A stretch of DNA of 64,000 nt from NCBI GenBank assembly GCA_027532555.1, contig JAPZTJ010000004.1, positions 186,001 to 250,000 of the forward strand, in the 5' to 3' direction. The translations under genes and the position numbers were made by a program. The notes below the pieces were generated by a model that was not told the origin of the DNA, did no database searches, and was given only the letters and a program-made list of their open reading frames with translations. Origin of the DNA: Aquidulcibacter sp. (GTDB taxonomy: Bacteria; Pseudomonadota; Alphaproteobacteria; Caulobacterales; Aquidulcibacteraceae). This document shows, one piece after another, positions 1 through 8,927 of this stretch (positions are counted from its first letter, which is position 1; every line of letters starts with the position of its first letter).

Positions 1-115
1 TAACAGCGGAGCTTTTGAGCTCTTTCATCGTCTCGGCGGTTTCATTGGGGGCTTGACCGCACGCACCTAAAGTGAGGGAGACGGTGAGGAGCATGGAGAC
101 GAGGGCATATTTCAT
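1..115 (-). CDS. Small lipoprotein, 5' part only (runs off window start)
   Basis: The reverse strand opens with ATG at 115 and stays open for 38 codons to the window edge. The product starts MKYALVSML and has a short hydrophobic signal ending in a lipobox L-G-A-C (Cys19), followed by a polar stretch QAPNETAETMKELK. This is a typical lipoprotein signal that would be processed by Lgt and LspA, both encoded in this window. The rest of the gene lies outside, so the function cannot be assigned. It sits downstream of the TadG-like gene on the same strand after an 89-bp gap and could share its transcript. Confidence 0.6.
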   Translation of the reverse strand, partial: MKYALVSMLLTVSLTLGACGQAPNETAETMKELKSSAV

Positions 116-204
116 GCTCCAGCTATTGGCCTGATCCGCCATCACACGAAACCCACATTGCTGTGACTAATCGAGGTATGTCGCCCCGAGAGGCCCGCGC
201 GAAC

Positions 205-1445
205 TCATTGAGTGAGGTGCAAGGATTCTTCCAAGGTTTTCGCCAATTGCCGGAAGGCAGCGCGCACTTCATCTGGATTGTCAGCATGGAAATAGTAACC
301 AGCCGACGCACAGGCCTGAAGGGCCGGGGTGATCTGATTATAGTATGGCTTCACCCAATAATCGAAAGCGCTATCGCCATCCAAGCGGACATATTTCAAT
401 TGCACCACGCCAACCCGGTAGCCTTTCGACTTCATGTCCTGGCAGGCGGTGTTGCCAATTGGGCCGGGCGTAATGGCGTTCCAGTCAAACTGCATGCCGT
501 CGGTCACGATAATAATGAATTTTTCGGGCTTGGTTTGCGAGCCATCGCCAACCCCTGAAGTCAGGGTGTCTCCACCCGTCTGCATTGCGGGTGTTAAGCG
601 CGACGAACTCCAGCCCGGCTTCAGTTGAAAGGTGCCAACGAAATCTCGTGCGGCGTCCATGTCCGACGTGAACCCCATTTGCCGTTCCCAAGTTGCCGCC
701 ATGCGTGCAACGCCATAGCGGGCACGTAGGCCGCGAGGGTAGGCATCGTGCAGCTCATCAATCAGGATCTGCACGCTTTCCTTCATGATGTCATGGCGGA
801 GCTTCACGCCATTGGCGTGGGCGCGCTGCTCCGACGTTGAATAAAGGTGGCTTTCTTTTAGATGTGTTGGGATATGGCAGGCAAAGGCGCAGTTTTTGTG
901 ATCTGGATCGTCCTTCGACAAGTCTCTCAACTTGTCACGCCCTGCTTCATCGGCGGCCACACCCATGGAGCCAGATCCGTCAAGCCACAGGTCAACATCA
1001 ATATAGCGATCATCGGCCTTGCGCGCCCGCGCTGTGCCAGAGATTGGCGTATATGCGTCGCCGACGAGGCCCGGGGCTATCGATTCTTGTTTGGCGGTGT
1101 AAGAGATCAGCGCACTACGGACGCGCCCGGTCTCTGTTGTAACGTTAAAATTGGTGACTAAGCCACGGTCGCTCTGGTTCAAATTGGCCATGAAGGTTTT
1201 TTCGGCCACTTCAGCCATTTTATCGTCAGCAGTCGTTGGCGCAATTGCGGCCAAAGCTGCAGTATCCGCAGCGGATTGATACTTTGCTTTGCCGCTGGAA
1301 ATCATGGCTAATTGTATGGAGCCGACGCCCATGATCAAAAGCGCTGTAGCCGATAGCGCGAAGGTGAGTGCCACGCCCCCACGCTCGCTTTTCAGCCGAG
1401 CCGACAGCTTGACCAGCTTTCTCCAATTTTGTTCAAAAGCACGCA
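205..1445 (-). CDS. TadG-like pilus assembly protein with VWA domain
   Basis: The product has a basic N-terminus, one membrane segment (about residues 25-45) and the motif SAADTAALAA, which is the TadE/TadG-type N-terminus seen in Flp/Tad pilus loci. A von Willebrand A domain follows, with a complete metal site: D-G-S-G-S, a Thr in SSRLTPA and the Asp of VTDG. The family is thought to act at the envelope in tight-adherence pilus assembly, with most of the protein periplasmic. An upstream TTG at 1467 is in frame, but the ATG at 1445 has AGGG about 8 nt before it and gives the expected short N-terminus, so I chose it. No other tad gene is adjacent; a Flp pilin is encoded at 33297-33473. Confidence 0.85.
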
Positions 1446-1829
1446 TAATTTTAACCCTGACACGCAAGCACAGGTCCGAAGTATGGGCGCTTTGTTAATT
1501 TTTTGTAAGTATAATTAGTTAACAATATATTACTATGAAAGATAAATTTAAATTACCAATAAGTATTATTATAGTTAATTGGATTTTATATTTAACTGTG
1601 AATCTCGTGATTTGGATGCATTCAGTATGAATTCTGTCGATATTTCAGGGTTTTGGGCTTGAGTTGCCGCGCGCTCCAAAAATGGTTAACAAAGCCAAGC
1701 TACGAGAAAATTTTAACCGACTGGTTTTATTAACCTAAATGAAAAAATAACTGCATTAACTGCATTTTTTTTAACATATTTTAGGTTCGGCCCGTGTGAA
1801 AGTCCTTCGTTTTCTGAAAGACAGCCCAG
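1446..1829. other. AT-rich intergenic region, divergent promoters
   Basis: These 384 bases between the divergent TadG-like and HPP genes hold no convincing ORF. The stretch from about 1490 to 1780 is visibly much richer in A and T than the flanking genes and must carry the promoters for both. It contains several TTAA/GTTAAC half-sites. One of them, at 1519-1533, reads TTAA-CAATATA-TTAC, which is one base short of the CtrA box TTAA-N7-TTAA. I saw no clear -35/-10 pair or terminator. Confidence 0.5.
1749..1766. repeat. Tandem 9-bp repeat AACTGCATT x2
   Basis: Two exact, directly adjacent copies of AACTGCATT lie about 65 bp before the start of the HPP-family gene, inside the AT-rich intergenic region. 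Their position fits a regulator binding site, but no factor can be named. Confidence 0.4.
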
Positions 1830-2318
1830 ATGCAGGACTTTTTTTCGTTCATTCAAAATCGGCTGACTTCCCAACCTTGGAAACCTGCCTTGGGTGCGGG
1901 CCTTTCCATCGCTTTGCTGGCAAGTTTGAAGCAAATCGGCCTGTTTCCCTATCTCATTGCGCCATTAGGGGCGTCTGCAACTTTGGTTTGGATGGTTCCT
2001 AACAGCCCGCTCGCGCGCGCACGGGCAGTTATTGGAGGCAGCCTGATCTCTGCCGTGATTGGGTTGTGTGTCTTTGCAATACAAAGCCCAAGCCCTTGGG
2101 CCATCGGCATTGCTGTCGCGCTAGCCATCTTTGCAATGGTCCTCCTTGATGTGCTCCATGCTCCGGCAGGGGCGTTGCCTTTGGTGATTGGGATCAGCCA
2201 CCCGGACCCTTTTCTTTTTTTGGCAACTTTAGCCGCGTCAACTTGTATCTTGGTGGGTCTGGGCCGCTCTTATCTGTGGCTGGCAGAACCAAAGTCTGGC
2301 TTGAAACGAAACCTTTGA
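1830..2318 (+). CDS. HPP family integral membrane protein
   Basis: The 162-residue product has four hydrophobic segments (about 20-40, 45-62, 65-85 with 90-108, and 115-145) and the layout of the HPP family: an early P-L-G-A-S-A-T-L-V segment and a later motif LHAPAGALPL. In the family that motif usually begins His-Pro-Pro; here it reads His-Ala-Pro. Members are inner-membrane proteins; some cyanobacterial and plant homologues have been linked to nitrite transport, but the function in proteobacteria is not settled. The start codon has only a weak Shine-Dalgarno. It is divergent from the TadG-like gene and 43 bp before the serine hydrolase, with which it may be co-transcribed. Confidence 0.75.
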   Translation: MQDFFSFIQNRLTSQPWKPALGAGLSIALLASLKQIGLFPYLIAPLGASATLVWMVPNSPLARARAVIGGSLISAVIGLCVFAIQSPSPWAIGIAVALAIFAMVLLDVLHAPAGALPLVIGISHPDPFLFLATLAASTCILVGLGRSYLWLAEPKSGLKRNL

Positions 2319-2361
2319 TACCAACGCGACGGAATTTAAGGACGTCTTCGTTTTAAGAAAC

Positions 2362-3393
2362 ATGACAAAGATGCTTCCTTCTCGCCGTACTGCCCTTATC
2401 GGTCTTTCCGCCGTGGCGGCGGCCCCTGCTTTCGCCCAAGCACGCTTTGAGGCGGCAAAGGCCTATTCTACTGCCCGGCGCGGAATCTCGTTCCTCGTGA
2501 TGCAGCGCGGGCAAGTCCTGTTTGAAGATTATCAAGGCCGAGGCCTGCGCTTTAAGGGCTGGGAGCTAGCTAGCGGCACCAAGAGTTTTTCCGGCGTAAT
2601 GGCCGCAGCCTTGGTCCAAGATGGCCTGTTGGAGCTTGATGAGGATTGCGCCGAAACACTTCCCGAATTTCGGTCGGATCGCTACCGTTCCGCCATTCGC
2701 GTAGCCGACTTGCTGCATCTCGTCAGCGGCATTGATGGGAAAGGTGGACGCAGTTTTGGTGATGTTCCAACCTATGCTGAAGCTTTGGCGGCCCCCTCCA
2801 ATAGGCCAACTGGCAGCCAATTCTCGTATGGCCCAGTGCCATTTCAAATACTTGGAGAATTGGTTCGGCGCAAACTGGTGACCGCGAAGACAGGTGATGC
2901 AGACCCACTTGCCTATTTGACACGGCGTCTCTTTACGCCGCTCGGCATCCGGCCCATCCGTTGGCAGCGGGGCAGTGATGGCATGCCGCATTTGCCCTCC
3001 GGGGCGGCGATCACTGCGCGCGATTGGGCAAAGTTTGGCCAATTTGTCTTGGCTGGCGGGGTACAAGAAGGAAAGGCTTTGGTGGATCCGGCAGCTTTGA
3101 AAGCAAATTTTGAAGCCAGCAAAGCTAATCCCGGCTATGGCTTGACGTGGTGGATGCCGCGACCAGGCATGATTGGCCCCGGTCCTAGATCGGGTGTTGC
3201 TGGGGAAGCCGTTTCGCTATCAGGGCTCGGCACGCTGTATATGGCAGCCGGCGCTGGCAATCAGCGCCTTTACCTATTGCCAGATCAGGACATGGTCATT
3301 GTTCGCCAAGCTGACGGCATTGCCCAGTCTCTGCGCGGTGGCGCTGGCGACTGGTCCGATCAGAAGTTTTTAAGCCTTATACTAGGCGCTTAA
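2362..3393 (+). CDS. Exported serine hydrolase, beta-lactamase class C / DD-peptidase fold
   Basis: A twin-arginine-like signal (SRRTALIGLSA, residues 7-17, cleavage after about residue 26 at AFA-QA) suggests export through the Tat system. The mature part has the serine beta-lactamase-like order: S71-G-T-K74 as the SxxK nucleophile motif, and FSYGP (about 155) at the place of YxN. A clear KTG-like third motif is not obvious; the C-terminal region has SGLGTLYM. Such proteins include esterases and D-amino peptidases; the substrate cannot be told from sequence. The gene overlaps the convergent crotonase gene by 4 bp. A second member of the superfamily is at 51967-53196. Confidence 0.8.
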   Translation: MTKMLPSRRTALIGLSAVAAAPAFAQARFEAAKAYSTARRGISFLVMQRGQVLFEDYQGRGLRFKGWELASGTKSFSGVMAAALVQDGLLELDEDCAETLPEFRSDRYRSAIRVADLLHLVSGIDGKGGRSFGDVPTYAEALAAPSNRPTGSQFSYGPVPFQILGELVRRKLVTAKTGDADPLAYLTRRLFTPLGIRPIRWQRGSDGMPHLPSGAAITARDWAKFGQFVLAGGVQEGKALVDPAALKANFEASKANPGYGLTWWMPRPGMIGPGPRSGVAGEAVSLSGLGTLYMAAGAGNQRLYLLPDQDMVIVRQADGIAQSLRGGAGDWSDQKFLSLILGA

Positions 3394-4163
3394 GCCTGAC
3401 CACGCCCGCGGGCTTGCACAGCTTCGCGATTGGCTGCGACTTTATCGGGCGTGACCTGGTTGTTGCGCTCAGTCGAGAAAGCAGTTTCATGCTGCAAGCC
3501 GGCACCAAAAGTCATGGCAAAGCCATCGTTGATCAGCTTTTTGTACTCTTGCTGCGCTTGTGCAGGCATGGTGGCCATATCAGCGGCCAGTTTCATCGCA
3601 GTCGGCATAAGGTCTTCAGGGCTGACCACACGATTGACTAGCCCCCATCGTTCCGCCGTTTCAGCATCCAAGAAATTGCCTGTTAAAGATAATTCTTTCG
3701 CCCGATAGATACCTATTAAGCGCGACAATTTCTGCGATAGGCCCCAGCCAGGCATAATGCCGACCCGCCCATGAGTGTCGGCAAAGCGTGCGCCAGTCGA
3801 CGCAATCAGCACATCGCAAGCCAAGGCAACTTCAAAGCCACCCGTGATCGCAACCCCATTGATCGCGCCAATAACAGGCTTAGCGCTCGTCTCAATTGCC
3901 CGCACGGGATTGGCTTCAGGCCTTTCGGCTGTCGCATCGCCCATCGCGAGTGGGTCCGTTGACAGTTCTTTCAGATCAAGGCCTGCCGTAAAGGCACGTC
4001 CGGCTCCGGTTAAAACAATCACCCGAACGGCATCGTCCTGATTTAGGTCGGTTATGGCGTCATGAAGCGCCAAACGCATGGCCTTCGACATTGCATTCAT
4101 GGCCTCTGGCCGATTCAAGGTCACAATGGCGATGGCGTCTTGACGTTCAACGGTCAGGGTCAT
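3390..4163 (-). CDS. Enoyl-CoA hydratase/isomerase family protein (crotonase fold)
   Basis: The 257-residue length and the motifs NRPEAMNAMS (about 18-27), GAGRAFTAGLDLKEL (about 52-66) and the oxyanion-hole segment GAINGVAITGGFEVALACD (about 98-116) define the crotonase superfamily. The second catalytic region reads RVGIMPGWGLSQKL, in which the hydratase Glu of the usual GxxPxxG..-E segment is not obvious, so the exact reaction (hydratase, isomerase or hydrolase) is open. It probably acts on acyl-CoA in the cytoplasm, in fatty-acid or amino-acid breakdown. AAGGAAAA lies just before the ATG. It stands alone on this strand. Confidence 0.88.
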   Translation of the reverse strand: MTLTVERQDAIAIVTLNRPEAMNAMSKAMRLALHDAITDLNQDDAVRVIVLTGAGRAFTAGLDLKELSTDPLAMGDATAERPEANPVRAIETSAKPVIGAINGVAITGGFEVALACDVLIASTGARFADTHGRVGIMPGWGLSQKLSRLIGIYRAKELSLTGNFLDAETAERWGLVNRVVSPEDLMPTAMKLAADMATMPAQAQQEYKKLINDGFAMTFGAGLQHETAFSTERNNQVTPDKVAANREAVQARGRGQA

Positions 4164-4244
4164 GGATTTTCCTTCAGAGCTTAGGCAAGTTCGTTCTAGG
4201 CTGGCTTTGTTTCAGGCCAGTACAGAAAAAGCAATGGTGTCCGT

Positions 4245-5216
4245 TCAATTCGGCTGGGTGATGGTGACGATCAGCGGGAAATGATCGGACCCGACATCTG
4301 GGCCAACCTTACAAGCCTGCACGTCTAGATTGCGCACCAGAATATGGTCGATTGTCACTCTAAGGCTTGGAATCTTGTCCATCGTGGTCCCGCTCCAGAA
4401 AATCGGGCGCCACGTCCCTGCATTAGGTCCCCCGCACGCGACTCGCTTGAGGTTTGAGGCTTTCAGGAGCCTGTAGAAAGGAAGCGCACTCGGTGTGGTG
4501 TTGAAATCACCCATCACGAGAACGGGGCCGGGCTCTTTGGCCACAGCTTTTGCTAGAACGCCTAGTTCCAAATTTCGTATCCTTAAGCCTTCGCCGCGGC
4601 CGCGTGTTGGATTCTGGAGATGTAGGACGAACAAAGTGAAACCGTCGCAGCGTGCCTTTAGGCCAAAATTACGACCTTTCCATACCGATAGGTCACCATT
4701 GGGCTTCATCACCCGACAGCCCAAAGTCTCAACGCCCCATGTTTCCTGAGACGGAACTGCCGATTCTGATTGATCAGCAGAGGGAAACAACTCTTGCAAA
4801 TTGCTGGATTCAGGGACTTCACCCAGTCCGATTACTTTTGCCTTTTTCACCTCGGGCAACAACGCCAAGCGTTTCAAAGCAGAACGATTGTCGTGAATAT
4901 TGGCCCAAGCCATTACGAATTCGCCTGCCGGATCGCGCTCCTTGCCGAAGATTGGTGGATAATCTGTCGGGACACGCACATTGAAGTAAAGCAATGCAAG
5001 GACGGCTACGCCCTGCAAAATGGCCATCATGCGCCACTTGCCGAGCCAAAAGGCACCAAGTCCGACAATTCCAAAGATGATGATTAGCCTGTCCCAAGCG
5101 CCAAAGAGCGCCAAGATCCAGTGAAAAGGTGCCGCTAAAGCAAGGACGCACAAGCCCAAAGTGGCCAATCCGACAAGCCCGAGGGCTAGCCGAATTATCC
5201 AGACGAGGATGGTCAA
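4245..5216 (-). CDS. Membrane-anchored endonuclease/exonuclease/phosphatase (EEP) family protein
   Basis: The N-terminal 85 residues form about three hydrophobic segments. A C-terminal EEP domain follows, with [18 protein letters not shown] and the terminal [11 protein letters not shown]; the Asp-Asn and Asp-His pairs are the metal and catalytic residues of this superfamily. The layout (TM bundle plus an extracytoplasmic EEP domain) matches the widespread YafD/VanJ-like proteins, whose substrates are mostly unknown phosphoesters. The start is a TTG whose bases overlap the trmFO stop (TTGA), so translation is likely coupled to trmFO. The usual early catalytic Glu lies in the region [12 protein letters not shown] (about 130). 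Confidence 0.8.
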   Translation of the reverse strand: MTILVWIIRLALGLVGLATLGLCVLALAAPFHWILALFGAWDRLIIIFGIVGLGAFWLGKWRMMAILQGVAVLALLYFNVRVPTDYPPIFGKERDPAGEFVMAWANIHDNRSALKRLALLPEVKKAKVIGLGEVPESSNLQELFPSADQSESAVPSQETWGVETLGCRVMKPNGDLSVWKGRNFGLKARCDGFTLFVLHLQNPTRGRGEGLRIRNLELGVLAKAVAKEPGPVLVMGDFNTTPSALPFYRLLKASNLKRVACGGPNAGTWRPIFWSGTTMDKIPSLRVTIDHILVRNLDVQACKVGPDVGSDHFPLIVTITQPN

Positions 5217-6595
5217 GCGGCCTGCTCTTTTTCAGCGGGATCAAGCCAAGTCTCGAGGTCAGCTAAGGCGCGAACAGCCAGAGCCTTCTTGCGTAAACGT
5301 CCGCGTTCTTTGCCTTTGCCGCCTGCATCTTCGCTCAATTCAGGAAACAGGCCGAAATTGACATTCATTGGCTGGAAACTGCCCTTGCCGCCATCGACGT
5401 GCCCGCCCGTGACATGATTTAAGAGCGCGCCCAATGCTGTTGTGATGGGGGGAATATTGGGTGTGCCACCCAAACGCTCAGCCCTTGCGAACCGACCAGC
5501 CAACAGGCCAATCGCTGCACTTTCAACATAGCCCTCGCAACCGGTGATTTGTCCGGCAAAGCGAATATCCGGGCGCGCCTTTAATCGCAGGCTTGAATCC
5601 AGCAATTTTGGCGAATTGAGAAAGGTATTACGATGGATGCCGCCGAGCCGGGCAAATTGCGCTTGTTCTAGGCCCGGGATCATGCGGATGACGTCGGATT
5701 GGGCACCATGTTTCAGCTTGGTTTGAAACCCGACCATATTGAAAAGTGTGCCCAAGGCATTGTCTTGGCGCAATTGCACGACAGCCCAAGGCCGTTTGCC
5801 TGTGCGCGGATCAACGAGACCAACGGGCTTCATCGGACCGAAACGCAACGTCTCACGACCTCGCTCTGCCATCACTTCAATGGGCAGACAGCCTTCGAAA
5901 TAGGGGGTGTTCTCCCACTCCTTAAAACTTGTCTTATCACCAGCTAATAAGGCATCGATGAAGGCTTCATACTCTTCTTTGTTCATCGGGCAATTGATGT
6001 AATCGGCCCCATCTCCCTCAGGTCCCACTTTGTCCCAGCGGCTTTGAAACCAGGCAGTCTCGAAATTAATGCTTTCGCGGTGTACAATCGGCGCGATGGC
6101 ATCAAAGAAGGCTAACTCCTCTTCGCCCGTCACCGATTGCACGGCTTGAGCCAAAAGGTCGGACGTCAGGGGACCGGTCGCAATAATGGTGCTTTCCCAA
6201 GAGTCCGGCGGTAGTCCGACTACCTCTTCGCGCAGGATCGTGATCAAGGGTTCTTGCGACAGGGCTTGGGTCACGGCAGCCGAAAAACCATCGCGATCAA
6301 CGGCTAAGGCAGAGCCTGCCGGAACTTTGTGCGCATCGGCACAGGCCATGATGAGCGAGCCTGCCCGTCGCATTTCAGCATGGATCAAGCCAACGGCGTT
6401 GAACTCCCAATCATCAGAGCGGAAGGAATTGGAACAAACCAGCTCTGCCAAGCCATCGGTTTGGTGAGCTTCGGTCTTTCGGATCGGGCGCATCTCATGG
6501 AGGATGACGGGCACGCCCGCACGGCTAATCTGCCAAGCGGCTTCGCTGCCTGCTAGGCCACCGCCGATGATGTGAATGGGTTTTACCTGGGTCAT
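5213..6595 (-). CDS. trmFO: tRNA (uracil-54-C5)-methyltransferase, folate/FAD-dependent
   Basis: The product begins with a dinucleotide-binding motif [13 protein letters not shown] and continues with HEMRP, the segment [11 protein letters not shown] and the C-terminal [22 protein letters not shown]. These are hallmarks of TrmFO, which methylates U54 of tRNA to m5U using methylenetetrahydrofolate and FADH2. The length (460 residues) is normal for the family; the Cys of NSF-proximal LVCSN and that of GCEGY correspond to the conserved cysteines. TrmFO replaces the SAM-dependent TrmA in many alphaproteobacteria and Gram-positives. It is followed, with a 4-bp overlap, by the EEP-domain gene. Confidence 0.95.
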   Translation of the reverse strand: MTQVKPIHIIGGGLAGSEAAWQISRAGVPVILHEMRPIRKTEAHQTDGLAELVCSNSFRSDDWEFNAVGLIHAEMRRAGSLIMACADAHKVPAGSALAVDRDGFSAAVTQALSQEPLITILREEVVGLPPDSWESTIIATGPLTSDLLAQAVQSVTGEEELAFFDAIAPIVHRESINFETAWFQSRWDKVGPEGDGADYINCPMNKEEYEAFIDALLAGDKTSFKEWENTPYFEGCLPIEVMAERGRETLRFGPMKPVGLVDPRTGKRPWAVVQLRQDNALGTLFNMVGFQTKLKHGAQSDVIRMIPGLEQAQFARLGGIHRNTFLNSPKLLDSSLRLKARPDIRFAGQITGCEGYVESAAIGLLAGRFARAERLGGTPNIPPITTALGALLNHVTGGHVDGGKGSFQPMNVNFGLFPELSEDAGGKGKERGRLRKKALAVRALADLETWLDPAEKEQAA

Positions 6596-6790
6596 AGGCT
6601 TTCAAATAGCGCAGCCATGGCCTTGAGGGGAGGGGGCGGGCTCAGTCGCCACAGCTTCATGCTGCCACTCTTTATCAAGGCCTGACGGGGCGCGACGATC
6701 AAGCTTGTTTGATTCCCCCTCTTGCACCCCGACGGGATATAGCCGAATGGGAGGGCGTGCTGGATTGCGCTCCCCACTTGAGGAATCTCG

Positions 6791-7669
6791 ATGACTAAGA
6801 CTTTTTCCCCTTCCGAAGCGGCCTTTTCGGTTTTTGAATTGATGAAGCGCCAGCCACAATTTGTGATGCGCTATGCTTTGCTTTCAGCTGCGGTGATGGC
6901 GATTTACATGTTTGTCTTGGCAAGCACGGGGGCTGGCGATGCACTCCAGCGTTATGCAGCGCTGGCAGAAACGGAGCAAATGCCGAGTATGGAGCAGGTG
7001 CGGGCCATTCTTGGCCCCGCTGTGCCGGCGCTCGGCGTTTCGTTTCTGATAAGCGCCATTTTAAGCGCCTTCTTAACCGGGATGGCCCTGCGTAAAACGG
7101 TGGATGATCGCGAAGAAGGCTTTTGGGGGCTTCAGGCTGGCGCAATTGAAGCGCGCTATCTGCTTGCAACCATGGCTTTTGTAGGAGCTATTTTTGTGGC
7201 TGCTTTCGCTTTGGGGATAATCACCTCCCTATTGGTCAGTATTCACATGGCGCTTGGTAGCCTTGCGATCCTCGCATCGATTGGGGCGTTGGTTTGGTTT
7301 GGCTTGCGGTTAAGCCAATTTGGCGTGATGGGCATGGTCACGGGAAAACTGGGGCTTAGAGAATCCTATGAACAAACCAATGGCAAATTTTGGCGCTATT
7401 TCGGTGCCTATCTGCTGTGGGTGGTCATAACGATCATTTTGGGCACCATCGTCCAAGCGCTCGCCACTATGGGGGCCTTGGCCTTGGGAACCAAGATTGG
7501 TTCGGGTCTCCCTGCAACCGCTCAGGACTTTGTTACGGCGGGCTGGGCGTTCTACATCTTGTTTTATGGAATGGTATCGGGTGTTCTGAATCTTGGCTTC
7601 CTGTGCATAGGTGCTTATGCTTGGCATCAAAGCCAAGGCGCGCTGCCACCACCAAAATCCGACCTGTAA
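6791..7669 (+). CDS. Uncharacterised multi-pass membrane protein
   Basis: I do not recognise a named family. The 292-residue product has six clear hydrophobic segments (about 30-48, 80-97, 117-145, 149-170, 195-222 and 240-272). A cytoplasmic-looking N-terminus reads FSPSEAAFSVFELMKRQP and the central motif is LRESYEQTNGKFWRYFGAYLL. The last two features resemble uncharacterised alphaproteobacterial proteins in which an amphipathic F-x-x-SW..-like segment precedes a transmembrane block. There is no signal peptide and no catalytic motif. It is divergent from trmFO (195-bp gap) and ends 12 bp from the convergent xth stop. Confidence 0.7.
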   Translation: MTKTFSPSEAAFSVFELMKRQPQFVMRYALLSAAVMAIYMFVLASTGAGDALQRYAALAETEQMPSMEQVRAILGPAVPALGVSFLISAILSAFLTGMALRKTVDDREEGFWGLQAGAIEARYLLATMAFVGAIFVAAFALGIITSLLVSIHMALGSLAILASIGALVWFGLRLSQFGVMGMVTGKLGLRESYEQTNGKFWRYFGAYLLWVVITIILGTIVQALATMGALALGTKIGSGLPATAQDFVTAGWAFYILFYGMVSGVLNLGFLCIGAYAWHQSQGALPPPKSDL

Positions 7670-7681
7670 AGACTGGCTCGA

Positions 7682-8464
7682 TCAAAAATCGAAATCAGCC
7701 GTTACTGGAACATGGTCTGATGCTTTCTCGCACGCCCGGGCCATGCGCCAGATTTTGACTTCTTTCAGGCGGTCAGCCGCTTGCGGGCTAATGGCAAAAT
7801 GATCGATCCGGATGCCGTGGTCCTTGGGCCAAGCCCCTGCCTGATAGTCCCAAAAAGTATAGGTGTGTTCGGCCCCATTCACGGCCATGAAAGCGTCCGT
7901 TAGGCCCAAATTCAACAACCGCCGCCAAGCAGCGCGGCTTTCTGGTTGAAATAGCGCATCACCCATCCAAGCGGCAGGGTCATAGCAATCACCGGCTCTT
8001 GGAATGATGTTCCAGTCGCCTGCCAAAACCAGAGGCTCTTCGAGCTCTAATAGGCCAGCGACATGGGTCTGAAGTCGGGCCATCCAGCGCAGCTTGTAGT
8101 CAAATTTCTCAGTGCCCAAGGGATTGCCATTTGGACAGTACAGATTGGCGACTCGCACCGCGCCGGTTGGCGTGGCAACTTCGACTTCGAGATAGCGGGC
8201 TTGTAAATCCTCATCATCGCCCGGCAGTCGGTTAAGTGCCACTTCTGCAGGCAATCGGGTCAATATCGCAACGCCATTATAGCTCTTTTGGCCGGAAATG
8301 AAGCAATTGTAACCTGCATCCTCCAACGCTTCGCGAGGAAATTTTGGCTCTTCACACTTGATTTCTTGAATGCAAACAACGTCGGGTTTGGCCTCAGCCA
8401 GCCACTCCAGCAGGTTTGGCAGGCGCGCGTTGACAGAGTTGACATTAAAAGTCGCGATGCGCAT
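7682..8464 (-). CDS. xth: Exodeoxyribonuclease III (AP endonuclease)
   Basis: The 260-residue length and motifs are those of XthA-type enzymes: N7 in TFNVNSVNAR, E34 in IQEIKCEE, LAGDWNI (Asp and Asn), and the C-terminal SDHVPV with the catalytic Asp-His. The enzyme cuts the DNA backbone 5' of abasic sites and removes 3' blocking groups in base-excision repair. It is a single gene on this strand; its ATG lies 82 bp from the start of the divergent small secreted protein, so the two share a promoter region. Confidence 0.94.
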   Translation of the reverse strand: MRIATFNVNSVNARLPNLLEWLAEAKPDVVCIQEIKCEEPKFPREALEDAGYNCFISGQKSYNGVAILTRLPAEVALNRLPGDDEDLQARYLEVEVATPTGAVRVANLYCPNGNPLGTEKFDYKLRWMARLQTHVAGLLELEEPLVLAGDWNIIPRAGDCYDPAAWMGDALFQPESRAAWRRLLNLGLTDAFMAVNGAEHTYTFWDYQAGAWPKDHGIRIDHFAISPQAADRLKEVKIWRMARACEKASDHVPVTADFDF

Positions 8465-8546
8465 TAGTCTGGTCCTAAGTCTCGAAGTCTGCAGTACGAT
8501 TTACGTGATTTCGACCAGTTTGATAGTCCTGATTAGAGGTTCCTGC

Positions 8547-8918
8547 ATGATACGCTCCAATTCTGCGCTTCGCGCCCCTTCTTATCTGGCCGCAGGGCTG
8601 ATCGCTATCGTCGGTGGATTGGTGTGTGCCAGCGCTGCTTTCGCACAAACGCCAGCGCAGACCTCCCCTTCAGAGGCTTCCCAGCAGTCGAGCACAGCTT
8701 CATCCACCCTTGGAACGACCGAGGCGCAAGCCTCCGTTGCCAAGCCAAAGCGGCGCGGTGCCCGTATGGTCTGCAAGCAGGAAGCTATTCTTGGGACACG
8801 CCTTAAATCCACAAAGACTTGCCGGACAGCGGACGAATGGCGGCGCATCTCCCGTGGCTTCCAAGATCAGGTCAAGACCGCCACGGATAAGGGTGGCGCG
8901 ATTTTTTCCAGCAATTAA
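8547..8918 (+). CDS. Small secreted protein with conserved Cys pair and GTR/W motif
   Basis: The 123-residue product has a signal peptide (hydrophobic core LAAGLIAIVGGLVC, cleavage near AFA-QT), then a Ser/Thr/Gln/Ala-rich linker. A compact C-terminal module reads MVCKQEAILGTRLKSTKTC followed by RTADEWRRI. This two-Cys module, C-x(n)-G-[ST]-R-L-x(n)-C-x-T-x-x-E-W, recurs in small exported proteins of Caulobacterales and Sphingomonadales; no function is established as far as I know. I chose ATG at 8547 over longer in-frame starts because AGAGG precedes it and it begins the signal peptide. It ends 9 bp before the convergent nitroreductase stop. Confidence 0.75.
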   Translation: MIRSNSALRAPSYLAAGLIAIVGGLVCASAAFAQTPAQTSPSEASQQSSTASSTLGTTEAQASVAKPKRRGARMVCKQEAILGTRLKSTKTCRTADEWRRISRGFQDQVKTATDKGGAIFSSN

Positions 8919-8927
8919 GCTTTGGGC

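Noticed and set aside
6592-6859. Minus-strand ORFs of 61 and 85 codons upstream of trmFO
   Set aside because: They lack ribosome sites, overlap each other and the divergent gene start, and show no conserved features.
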